Part shown: positions 1 through 7,182 of the stretch, in pieces | Layout: the number at the start of each line of letters is the position of its first letter | Numbering within the stretch: position 1 is the stretch's first letter | From: Coraliomargarita sp. CAG:312 | GTDB lineage: Bacteria; Verrucomicrobiota; Verrucomicrobiia; Opitutales; Intestinicryptomonadaceae | Direction of reading: 5' to 3' | Length of the DNA stretch: 13,283 nt | Assembly: GCA_000438015.1 (NCBI GenBank) | Contig: FR901591.1 | Span: forward strand, 13,566-26,848 | The notes under the pieces: model-generated | Seen by the model: the letters and a program-made list of their open reading frames with translations, nothing else | Database searches by the model: none | What the model was told of the DNA's origin: nothing | Made by a program: the position numbers and the translations under genes

Positions 1-621
1 GAATGGAAATTCGGCGCCGGCAAAGGCCTGAAAAACATGGTTTTTATGACATTTGGAACAGGATTGGGCGCGGGGCTTATTCTCGACGGCAAACTGTACG
101 CCGGCACAAACGACAACGCCGGAGAAATCGGGCATATAAGGCTTTCAGAATTCGGGCCGGTAGGATACGGGAAATCGGGTTCCTTTGAGGGGTTTTGCAG
201 CGGCGGGGGAATCGCGCAAATCGCAAAAATGAAAGTTCTGGAAAGGCTGCAAATGGGACAAAAAGTAGGATTTTGCAAAACTCCCGATGATTTGGGGAAA
301 CTGGACGCAAAAGCGGTAGCCGCCGCCGCAGACGCAGGAGACAAACTCGCGCTTGAAATATATGCGGAAAGCGGAAGAAAGCTAGGCGCAGGGCTTTCGA
401 TAATCGTCGATATTCTAAACCCCCAGGCAATAGTGATAGGAAGCATTTTCACGCGCTCGCGCAATCTGTTGTGGAAGCACGCGCGCGCAGTTTTGGAAAC
501 CGAAGCCCTGCCATTGGCAAGGAAAGCCTGCAAAATCCTTCCGGCAAAATTGGGCGAAAACATAGGCGATTATGCTGCCCTGTCTGTCGCCGCATACCGT
601 ATTTCCCAGAATAAACTTTAA
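1..621 (+). CDS. ROK-family sugar kinase (5' partial)
   Basis: The open frame runs in from the window edge; 206 codons and the TAA stop are visible. ROK proteins are mostly cytoplasmic ATP-dependent hexose kinases (glucose, mannose, fructose, ManNAc), some being NagC/XylR-type repressors. Seen here are the phosphate-binding stretch FGTGLGAGLILDGK, the GEIGH motif (bases 121-135) whose His helps bind sugar and, in many members, zinc, and the C-terminal block ending in GDYAALSVA. The family's CxCGxxGCxE zinc cluster is replaced by PVGYGKSGSFE (bases 157-189), so all three cysteines are gone while the glycines and Glu remain; this looks like a zinc-free subfamily. The N-terminal nucleotide-binding motif, and any repressor HTH, would lie outside the window. 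With an MFS carrier and a mannosidase downstream, I infer a mannose or hexose kinase; substrate is not determined by sequence. Confidence 0.88.
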   Translation, partial: EWKFGAGKGLKNMVFMTFGTGLGAGLILDGKLYAGTNDNAGEIGHIRLSEFGPVGYGKSGSFEGFCSGGGIAQIAKMKVLERLQMGQKVGFCKTPDDLGKLDAKAVAAAADAGDKLALEIYAESGRKLGAGLSIIVDILNPQAIVIGSIFTRSRNLLWKHARAVLETEALPLARKACKILPAKLGENIGDYAALSVAAYRISQNKL

Positions 622-628
622 GAGCCTT

Positions 629-1813
629 ATGAAAAATAAAAATATCCTTCCAGCATTGGTTCCTATAATGTTCGGTTTTTTCGTAATGGGATTTGTCGAT
701 ATTGTGGGAATCTCGACAAGCTACGTAAAAGCCGACTTTGCCTCGCAGCTTCCGGAGCATTGGTTCGGATTTCTGCCGTCAGTTGTGCTTGTTTGGTTTC
801 TGGTGCTATCAATACCGACTTCCCTTTTGATGAATTCCATCGGGCGCAAAAACACCGTGCTGCTCAGCGTCGCGATAACTTTTGCCGGAATGGCGGTACC
901 CTTTATAAATTACAATCTCTATACATGCCTTGTCGGATTTGCGTTTCTCGGAATAGGCAACGCAGTATTGCAGGTTTCGCTAATGCCGCTTTTAACCAAT
1001 GTGGTGTCCGCGCAGAAGCTAGCAAGCGCCGCTACAGGAGGACAGGCTGTAAAGGCAGTATCGTCGTTTGCCGGGCCTTTCATAGCGTTTTTTGCAGCGT
1101 CGGAACTGGGCTCCTGGCAATACATATTCCCCATATTCGGAGGATTCACAGCAGCTTTTGGGCTATGGCTTTACGCGGCGGAAATAGAAAGGGAAAAGCC
1201 GTCGCAAACGGCATCGCTCGGCGGTACTTTCGCGCTGCTTTCTGACGGAAAAATTCTAGCGATGTTTTTTGGGATAATCGCTGTGGTGGGAGTAGATATG
1301 GGCATGAACATGGGTTCGCCGATGCTGCTTATGGAGCGTATGGGGCTGGATCCAAGCCTGCAGTCGTCGGTTGCGGAAGTCGCGCTGGTTCCGAGCGTTT
1401 ACTTTGCATGCCGCACGGTGGGAGCCTTTGCGGGAACGGCAATGCTCGCTAAAATGAATCCGCGCACGTATTTTAAAATCCATATTATTTTTAGCTTGGC
1501 TGCGACGCTGGCGATGTTCTTTGTGGAGTCGAAAATAATCCTGCTGACGCTTGTAGGATGCGTGGGATACGGAATATCGAGCATATTTTCGGTTATATTC
1601 TCTGAAGCTTTGAATCTCAAAAGCGACAAGGAAAACGAGATATCCGGTCTGATGATTACGGCAATATTCGGCGGCGCGGTATTGCCTCCGGTCATGACAT
1701 TCGCCTCAAAGACGCTGTCTTCGCAAAACGGGGCGCTCTCGGTATTGGCGGCCGCGATGATTTACCTCATTATATGCGCCTTTGCGCCCGAGACAAAAAA
1801 AACTAAAATATAA
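629..1813 (+). CDS. MFS sugar transporter
   Basis: A 394-residue major facilitator permease, the normal size for a 12-helix carrier. The chain is a series of hydrophobic segments from residue 7 onward (LVPIMFGFFVMGFVDIVG first) separated by short loops, with the MFS loop 2-3 remnant SIGRK near residue 70 and a longer, charged central loop (AEIEREKPSQT) between the two six-helix halves. The GFVDIVG start and overall pattern resemble sugar:cation symporters of the FucP/GlcP type, so a monosaccharide substrate is likely; mannose is inferred from the adjacent GH92 gene. The start chosen is the ATG 7 bases after the upstream stop, with AAGAG ahead of it; an earlier in-frame ATG at 572 would overlap the ROK gene and add a non-hydrophobic tail. 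It is followed 6 bases later by the mannosidase gene, so all three are one transcription unit. Confidence 0.85.
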   Translation: MKNKNILPALVPIMFGFFVMGFVDIVGISTSYVKADFASQLPEHWFGFLPSVVLVWFLVLSIPTSLLMNSIGRKNTVLLSVAITFAGMAVPFINYNLYTCLVGFAFLGIGNAVLQVSLMPLLTNVVSAQKLASAATGGQAVKAVSSFAGPFIAFFAASELGSWQYIFPIFGGFTAAFGLWLYAAEIEREKPSQTASLGGTFALLSDGKILAMFFGIIAVVGVDMGMNMGSPMLLMERMGLDPSLQSSVAEVALVPSVYFACRTVGAFAGTAMLAKMNPRTYFKIHIIFSLAATLAMFFVESKIILLTLVGCVGYGISSIFSVIFSEALNLKSDKENEISGLMITAIFGGAVLPPVMTFASKTLSSQNGALSVLAAAMIYLIICAFAPETKKTKI

Positions 1814-1819
1814 ATCCAA

Positions 1820-4036
1820 ATGAATATCCACGGTTTCAACTGCATTTTGTTTTACGCATGCGCCGCGACGCTCTGCGGATGCGCTGCGGGGGATGGAAAT
1901 TCGCCTTGCGGTCAAGGCGAAAACTTGACCCAATATGTAAATCCCCTTATAGGCACGGCCTACGTCGGACACACATTCCCAGGCCCAAGCGTTCCGTTCG
2001 GGGGAGTCCAACCAGGGCCAGATACGGCGGAAAAGGGAGGGCATTGGGACTATTGCGCGGGATACAAGTATGAGGACGACACAATATATTCGTTTTCCCA
2101 AACCCATATGAACGGGACTGGATGCCCCGATTTGGGCGATATAGCCGTCATGCCATATGTAGGTGAAATAGGCTCCCGCCTGCCCTCCGACAAGTACGAT
2201 AAGGAGAGCCAGATAGCCCGCGCGGGCTACTATAAGGTCAAGCTGAAAGAAAGCGGCGCAAGCGTCGAAATATCCGCAACCGAGCACGCCTGCATATACC
2301 GCATAACATTTGAAAAGGACGGCGGAAAAATACTCTTGGATTTGCAAAAAGGAATGGCAGGCCCGCCGCGCGTTGTGAAATGCTCCTCCCGCATTGTCGG
2401 GAACAACAAAATAGAGGGTGAATGCCGCGTAAAAGGATTCATCCCAATGCGCGACATCGCCTTCGCAATGGAATTTGACAGGCCGATAACAGAAGCAAAA
2501 GAGCTTCCACAATCGGATCCCAAAGAACTCGGACAGCGCTATGCCATAGACTTCGGATTAAAAAAAGGGGATGTCCTTACAATAAAAATCGGTATATCGT
2601 CGGTTGACGCAGCCGGGGCTAACTTAAATCTCCAAACCGAAATCCCGCATTGGGACTTTGACGCCGTGCGCGATGCAGCCGAAAAAAAATGGGATGCGGT
2701 TTTATCAAGGGTTCAAATAGAAGGGTCGCGCGCGGACAAGGAAAATTTCTACACCAGCATGTACCATCTTTTCCTCCAACCCAATAATATAGCCGATGTC
2801 GACGGAGCCTACAGGGCAACAAAGACAAACCAAAAGAAAATCTCCCCTACAAAAAATTATTATTCGTCTTGGAGCATATGGGATACCTACCGCGCTGCCC
2901 ATTCAATGTACACCATTCTGTCTCCGGAATATGTCGACGACTTTGTCGAAAGCATGATGCTGCACTATTCTGACATGGGTTTTCTTCCAATAAACGTCTA
3001 CTACGGGAAAGAAACATACTGCATGATTGGCAACCACGCAATCAGCATAATTTCCGAATCAATAATGAAAGGATTCTACTCCGGGAATGCCGCCAAAGCT
3101 CTAGATGCGATGGTGGTATCCTCCACAAAAAACCTTCCAAAATCGCAGTGGGATATATATGAGAAATACGGCTACTATCCTTTCGATATCGTGAAAAACG
3201 AGTCCGTATCCAGAACGTTGGAAAGCTGCTACAACGACTATTGCATTGCGCTTGTTGCCCAAAAGCTGGCGCGCCAAGACATTAGCGGCAAGTTCTCAAA
3301 GCGCAGTTTATTCTACAAAAACCTATTCGACAGCGAAACAAAATTTATGCGCGGCAAAGACAGCAAAGGCAATTTCAGGACTCCGTTTAACCCGTTCGAT
3401 TTCGCACACGACGGGACATTCGGCGGAGACTACACCGAAGGCAGCGCATGGCAGTACACATGGCATGTACAACAGGATGTGGAAGGACTAATTGAAATGT
3501 TCGGCGGCAAAAAACCGTTTGTAGACAGGCTTTCCGAACTGTTTGTATCGCACGACATACGCGGAGACAAAGCCCGAAAAAGCCTCGATATAACCGGTCT
3601 TATAGGGCAATACGTGCATGGGAATGAGCCAAGCCACCACATAATATACCTATTTACCCTAGCTGACGCCCCACGCAAAACCGCCGAGCTTGTCCGCGAA
3701 GTATTCGACAGGTTTTATATGAATAAACCCGACGGACTATGCGGAAACGACGACTGCGGACAAATGAGCGCATGGTATATGTTCAGCGCATTTGGATTCT
3801 ATCCCGTCAACCCCGCATCAGGGGAATACGTTTTGGGAGCCCCGCAAATCAAACGGGCAAAACTGAATCTCAGGGGCGGCAAAACTTTCGAGATTAAGGC
3901 CGACAATCTGTCTAAAGAGAACAAGTACGTTAAATCCATAAGATTAAACGGCAAAGACATATCCGGACGAAAGACTATAACCTACGCCGAAATAATGGCG
4001 GGCGGAATTCTGGAATTTGACATGTCAAACCGCTGA
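1820..4036 (+). CDS. GH92 exo-alpha-mannosidase, lipoprotein
   Basis: 738 residues. GH92 enzymes are calcium-dependent inverting exo-alpha-mannosidases that trim alpha-1,2/1,3/1,4/1,6-mannose from N-glycans or mannans. The N-terminal beta-sandwich domain shows the family signature HTFPGPSVPFGGVQPGPDT (residues 51-69) and THMNGTGCPDLGDIAVMP (about 95-112). The helical catalytic domain shows YSSWSIWDTYR (348-358), GNHAISIISES, YTEGSAWQYTW with Glu540 in the position of the family's catalytic acid, and GNDDCGQMSAWYMFSAFGFYP (from 642), whose acidic residues match the proposed base region. The leader has a hydrophobic stretch ending in L-C-G-C21, an unusual lipobox with Cys at -2, so export as a lipoprotein is likely but less certain than the enzyme family. 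No good Shine-Dalgarno precedes the ATG, which lies 6 bases after the transporter stop. Last gene of the operon. Confidence 0.95.
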   Translation: MNIHGFNCILFYACAATLCGCAAGDGNSPCGQGENLTQYVNPLIGTAYVGHTFPGPSVPFGGVQPGPDTAEKGGHWDYCAGYKYEDDTIYSFSQTHMNGTGCPDLGDIAVMPYVGEIGSRLPSDKYDKESQIARAGYYKVKLKESGASVEISATEHACIYRITFEKDGGKILLDLQKGMAGPPRVVKCSSRIVGNNKIEGECRVKGFIPMRDIAFAMEFDRPITEAKELPQSDPKELGQRYAIDFGLKKGDVLTIKIGISSVDAAGANLNLQTEIPHWDFDAVRDAAEKKWDAVLSRVQIEGSRADKENFYTSMYHLFLQPNNIADVDGAYRATKTNQKKISPTKNYYSSWSIWDTYRAAHSMYTILSPEYVDDFVESMMLHYSDMGFLPINVYYGKETYCMIGNHAISIISESIMKGFYSGNAAKALDAMVVSSTKNLPKSQWDIYEKYGYYPFDIVKNESVSRTLESCYNDYCIALVAQKLARQDISGKFSKRSLFYKNLFDSETKFMRGKDSKGNFRTPFNPFDFAHDGTFGGDYTEGSAWQYTWHVQQDVEGLIEMFGGKKPFVDRLSELFVSHDIRGDKARKSLDITGLIGQYVHGNEPSHHIIYLFTLADAPRKTAELVREVFDRFYMNKPDGLCGNDDCGQMSAWYMFSAFGFYPVNPASGEYVLGAPQIKRAKLNLRGGKTFEIKADNLSKENKYVKSIRLNGKDISGRKTITYAEIMAGGILEFDMSNR

Positions 4037-4064
4037 TATTTGGACAAAAGCACATCCATTCCAC

Positions 4065-4086
4065 GGGGCAATATTTCCTTTGCCCC
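4065..4086 (+). terminator. Weak hairpin after GH92 gene
   Basis: A 7-bp perfect stem (GGGGCAA / TTGCCCC) with an 8-base loop begins 28 bases after the GH92 stop codon. No clear U tract follows on either strand, so it could be an imperfect terminator or an mRNA 3'-end stabilising hairpin for the ROK-MFS-GH92 operon. The rest of the convergent gap up to 4303 holds a 14-bp perfect palindrome (CCTGCGCGCGCAGG, 4117-4130) and no coding signal I can support. Confidence 0.35.
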
Positions 4087-4604
4087 ATTCTGCATATTTG
4101 CTTCGGGGCCGGACAGCCTGCGCGCGCAGGGGGAAAACGTTATCAAAAGAAAACATCCCTGCGCCAGACAATGTCCTTGCCGAAACATAATCAATCCCTT
4201 GCAGCGACATCTTCAACGCGCCCCCAAGTTTCATCTGAAAGCAGCATCTTTCTGCCTTTAAACGGCAATTTCCACAAAATATGCGGCTCGGAAAATAAAT
4301 CCGCTACTTTTCTTTTTCCTTAAACACCACATACAAGCCGTCGTCGCGGGATTCAAAGACCGTGTCTATCCCGGCCAATTCATTGCGCGAAAAAATCTTC
4401 CCTTCAAGACTGGGACGCCTGTTCCACTTAAAAATTCTGTATTTATCCGCCAATGCGCTTGTTTTAAGAACAAACTTGAACTTCATTTCACCCGAAACCT
4501 TGAAATCTCCGCAAACCCTAATCTCCGAACCGACGCCCTGCCCATATAGGCGGACTTCCATCTCCCCTCCGCTCCAGTTAAAGTCTGAAACAGTAAGAAC
4601 AGGA

Positions 4605-4642
4605 GGAACATTGCCGTACGAGTCTTCGCACGGCAATGTTCC
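4605..4642. repeat. 38-bp hairpin-forming inverted repeat
   Basis: Arms of 13 bp match perfectly (GGAACATTGCCGT at 4605-4617 and ACGGCAATGTTCC at 4630-4642). After one mismatch the pairing resumes for 3 bp (CGA/TCG) around a GTCT loop. It lies inside the downstream half of the disrupted beta-strand-repeat gene and is read in frame there. No second copy was seen in the window. Confidence 0.8.
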
Positions 4643-5401
4643 GACAATACCGCCTTCCAAAGATAAATTTCCAATAGACTTTGTTGAATTTAAGTAGATT
4701 TGTCCGTCCTTGACCTTTAATCCACCCGTAAAGCGCTTTTTGCCGAAAGTCTTCAAAAAATACTGCGCACCTTTCCCGTCTTTTACGAGTGATATGCGCG
4801 AATCTCCGCCAACCGAAGCGTCGTCCTGAATGCGGCCTTTGAACCTGCCCACAACACCCGCGGGATTTGCGATTACCAAAGTCGAAATAGCATTCTCTGC
4901 ATCGTTCATAACCAACCCCATTCCGTTCAACGCCCCAATCTTAACTACTGCGCCGAATTTTTCAGAATCGCCTATATTATTTCTATTGTTCAAAATCCAA
5001 GTGGGGTATGAAACGTCTAAAGCAGTCATATTAACAGCTCCCAAAACTTCAAAATCCGCGCCTCTACAACAGCAGCCTGTGCTGCCTGTGGGGACGGGAC
5101 AACGCGCCCAACTCCGCAGCGCAATTTTCCAAGGCCGAATATATTTATGTCGCCGCGCACAAGGACGCGCGATGGCCCGCCGTAGGCGCGCTTTCCAAAT
5201 TCGCTCCATTCCCCGAACGACAAAGTCCCGCAAAAAAGCGGATTGCCTCGCTCAAAACCTATGTTGACGTCCCCGTATACTTCTATCTCCATTCTGGACA
5301 CTCCTTCTCCGGGAATAATCCCAGCCCCTCCAAAATTAAATACGCCTTCAAAATTACCGAGTTCGCGCGTGATATCGCCGTATACTTTGAGCTTTTGCCC
5401 G

Positions 5402-5465
5402 TCGCAAAAACTCCTCAGAACGCCATAAATGCTTTCACTTCTTTTAGAATCGCAAAAACTCCTCA
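5402..5465. repeat. 16-bp direct repeat pair, 48-bp period
   Basis: TCGCAAAAACTCCTCA occurs exactly at 5402-5417 and again at 5450-5465. The 48-base offset is 16 codons, so on the minus strand the disrupted surface-protein gene encodes LRSFCD twice in the same frame. Sequence between the copies has diverged or is unrelated. Confidence 0.8.
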
Positions 5466-5732
5466 ACACAATGCTCTTTACTCCGCTTTCTCCGGGGACA
5501 AGGAACAAGACGCTAAATTTGTCGATGCGTCCATCCGCGTACCCAACCTCGCTGCGGCAGTCTAACACAATGTCCTTGATATCAGAAAGATTTCCCAGTT
5601 CATCCCAATATTCAATGACGCCCTTCGAAATCCGCCTGTCGAACGCGCCATATCCGGCACAGAAAAATTCGCAAGCGCATAAAACTTGCGTTATCAGCGA
5701 AAAAAAAACGGAACGAAATAAGAGCAATTCAT

Positions 5733-5908
5733 AACAAATCTTATTTAAAGATTTTATTTTTATTTTTTAGAATTTATAAACTTATTTTAGAATAATAAAT
5801 ATTATAATAATCCAGAAATTTCAATAAATATTTAAGACCAAAACTGCGAAAACATCTGTTTTAAATCATTGCCAAAGCAAAAAAAAAATTTAGGCTGATT
5901 TTAAGAAC
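5733..5908. promoter_or_regulatory. A/T-rich divergent intergenic region
   Basis: This gap separates the minus-strand surface-protein gene from the plus-strand glycosyltransferase and must hold the promoters of both. It is extremely A/T-rich, with a minus-strand TATAAT around 5803-5812 and an A10 tract at 5879-5888, 20 bases before the glycosyltransferase ATG. I could not pair convincing -35 and -10 boxes on either strand, so no individual promoter is claimed. Confidence 0.4.
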
Positions 5909-6910
5909 ATGGAAGATATTGTCAGAAATCCGTCCCCCGAGCGCAAATGCCTATTGAGCATAATCGTGCCCTGCAAAAATGAAGAGCAAGCCGTGCCGAT
6001 TTTCTACTCCGAATTTCTAAAGGTTGCGGAGAAAATGGGGAAAATCAATTTTGAAATAATTTTTGTGGAAGACGGCTCCACAGACAACACGCTTGGGATT
6101 ATTCGCGATATGTCCGCAAAAGACCCGCGCGTGCGCTATATAAGTTTTTCCCGCAACTTCGGGAAGGAAGCGGCAATGAGCGCGGGATTAAAATATTCCA
6201 TGGGGGATTATGTCGCCATCATGGACGCCGACTTGCAAGACCCTCCACAACTTCTTCCGCAAATGTTCAAAAAAATGGAGGAAAGCGGCTGCGACTGCGT
6301 AGCCGCGCGCCGCAGGACGCGCGATGGCGAACCCAAAATACGGTCGTTTTTAGCGCGCTCCTTTTATAAAATATTAAATTCGACCTCCGATTTGAAGTTC
6401 ACCGAGGGAGCGAGGGACTATCGGCTTATGAAGCGCAGGGTTGTAGACGCCATAATGGAACTGCCAGAATACAACCGATTCTTAAAGGGAATATACGAAT
6501 GGGTCGGATTTAAAACAGAATGGGTGGAATTTGACAACGTAGAGCGCTGCGCCGGCGAGACAAAATGGACTCTTTTTCAGCTGTGCGTTTATTCCTTAAA
6601 TGCATTGACATCTTTTTCCACGGTTCCTCTGGCTATTGCGGCAATAGTGGGAATACTGTTCTGCATATTCTCGTCCGCTGCAATTATTCTGCTTAGCGTT
6701 CGCCAACTTATATTCCACAACTCGGCTTACGGATGGACTTCCATGGTCTGCATAATTTTCTTCCTATGCGGCTTGCAGTTATTTTGCCTGGGAATGATAG
6801 GCCAATACGCGGCGAAAATCTACATGGAAACAAAAAAACGGCCACAATATATAATATCTGAAATATCAGAGCGCCGCGAAACGACAAGCGGCGGCAAAAC
6901 ACAAGTATAG
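5909..6910 (+). CDS. GtrB/DPM1-like family 2 glycosyltransferase
   Basis: 333 residues, the usual length of polyprenyl-phosphate glycosyltransferases (DPM1/GtrB/ArnC type), which move a sugar from a nucleotide donor to undecaprenyl phosphate on the inner face of the cytoplasmic membrane. The GT-A domain opens with SIIVPCKNEE, has EDGSTDNT at residues 54-61, RNFGKEAAMSAGLKYS, and the metal-binding DADLQDPP at 106-113; RDYRLMKR and FLKGIYEWVGF follow as in this family. Two membrane helices lie near residues 235-260 and 270-295, with a basic cytoplasmic tail. The lipid-linked sugar would feed envelope glycan or lipid A/O-antigen modification; the sugar is not predictable. It stands alone, with no flippase or GtrA gene beside it. 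The ATG is preceded by only a poor AAGAA ribosome site. Confidence 0.92.
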   Translation: MEDIVRNPSPERKCLLSIIVPCKNEEQAVPIFYSEFLKVAEKMGKINFEIIFVEDGSTDNTLGIIRDMSAKDPRVRYISFSRNFGKEAAMSAGLKYSMGDYVAIMDADLQDPPQLLPQMFKKMEESGCDCVAARRRTRDGEPKIRSFLARSFYKILNSTSDLKFTEGARDYRLMKRRVVDAIMELPEYNRFLKGIYEWVGFKTEWVEFDNVERCAGETKWTLFQLCVYSLNALTSFSTVPLAIAAIVGILFCIFSSAAIILLSVRQLIFHNSAYGWTSMVCIIFFLCGLQLFCLGMIGQYAAKIYMETKKRPQYIISEISERRETTSGGKTQV

Positions 6911-7160
6911 CCCAACACTGGCTGCACAGTGAAGCGGTGCACTAAAAGCCGTAAAAAGCCGCACATGGCCATTTGGTTTTTGCATCCGGCAATGGCGGAA
7001 AACAGGCTGCGCGCACAAAAAACTGCGCATATAATAGGAAAATATATTCCTCGTAAAGCGCAGTCTTGAAATTTGTTTGCGCTAAATAAAACACGAACAC
7101 TGCGCCATAGAAGCAAGCGCATGCGCTTCCCCACCATGAAAAGCAAGAAGCACAAACGGC
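6911..7160. other. Convergent 3' gap with hairpins, no gene
   Basis: Between the glycosyltransferase stop and the pgl terminator no coding frame is convincing. The stretch is rich in inverted repeats: TGCAC/GTGCA right after the glycosyltransferase, GCCATT/AATGGC around 6968-6996, a two-level hairpin at 7022-7064 (ACTGCGC/GCGCAGT outer arms, AGGAA/TTCCT inner arms), and a 14-bp perfect palindrome AAGCGCATGCGCTT at 7115-7128. None has a U tract that would make it a standard terminator for the glycosyltransferase. Confidence 0.5.
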
Positions 7161-7182
7161 AAAAAGCCGCCACGGCGTTTGC
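7161..7182 (-). terminator. Terminator of the gnd-zwf-pgl operon
   Basis: On the minus strand the pgl stop TAG is followed immediately by a GCCG-TGG-CGGC hairpin and five Ts (plus-strand A run 7161-7165). The stem is short but all G/C, and flanking GCAAA/TTTGC can extend the pairing. It is placed where a Rho-independent terminator for the operon is expected. Confidence 0.55.

Larger units (their letters stand above)
4304..5732 (-). pseudogene. Secreted beta-strand-repeat protein, frame disrupted
   Basis: Two overlapping minus-strand frames carry the two halves of one protein. The upstream half (TTG at 5727 or ATG at 5732, down to about 5060) has a signal peptide (FFSLITQVLCACEFFCAGYG) and repetitive beta-rich sequence such as KLKVYGDITREL and RVLVRGDINIFGLGKL. 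The downstream half (about 5060 to the TAA at 4304) continues with NMTALDVSYPTWILNN and contains a recognisable autotransporter-associated beta-strand repeat (LVKDGKG, FTGGLKVKDGQIYLN, bases about 4655-4795). Removing one CG of the CGCG at 5057-5060 joins them as AAVVEADFEVLGAVNM, giving about 474 residues. No outer-membrane barrel or PEP-CTERM tail is visible. It would be an exported surface or periplasmic beta-helix protein of unknown role. It may be a true pseudogene, a phase-variable gene or an assembly error; flanking genes are intact, which argues against a generally poor sequence. Confidence 0.65.

Noticed and set aside
1706..2512. Long open frame on the minus strand (268 codons)
   Set aside because: It is antisense to the MFS 3' end and the well-supported GH92 gene, shows no recognisable motif, and its composition is that expected of a complementary frame.
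4025..4234. Minus-strand frame in the gap after GH92, beginning MKLGGALKMSLQG
   Set aside because: It looks mildly protein-like but is short, overlaps the GH92 3' end, lacks a ribosome site and matches no family I know.
4040..4261. Plus-strand frame after the GH92 gene
   Set aside because: It has a non-ATG start, runs through a hairpin and a palindrome, and has no signal peptide or motif.
5026..5130. Programmed -1 ribosomal frameshift in the surface-protein gene
   Set aside because: No X-XXY-YYZ slippery heptamer is present at the crossover; a CG slip or a sequence error explains it more simply.
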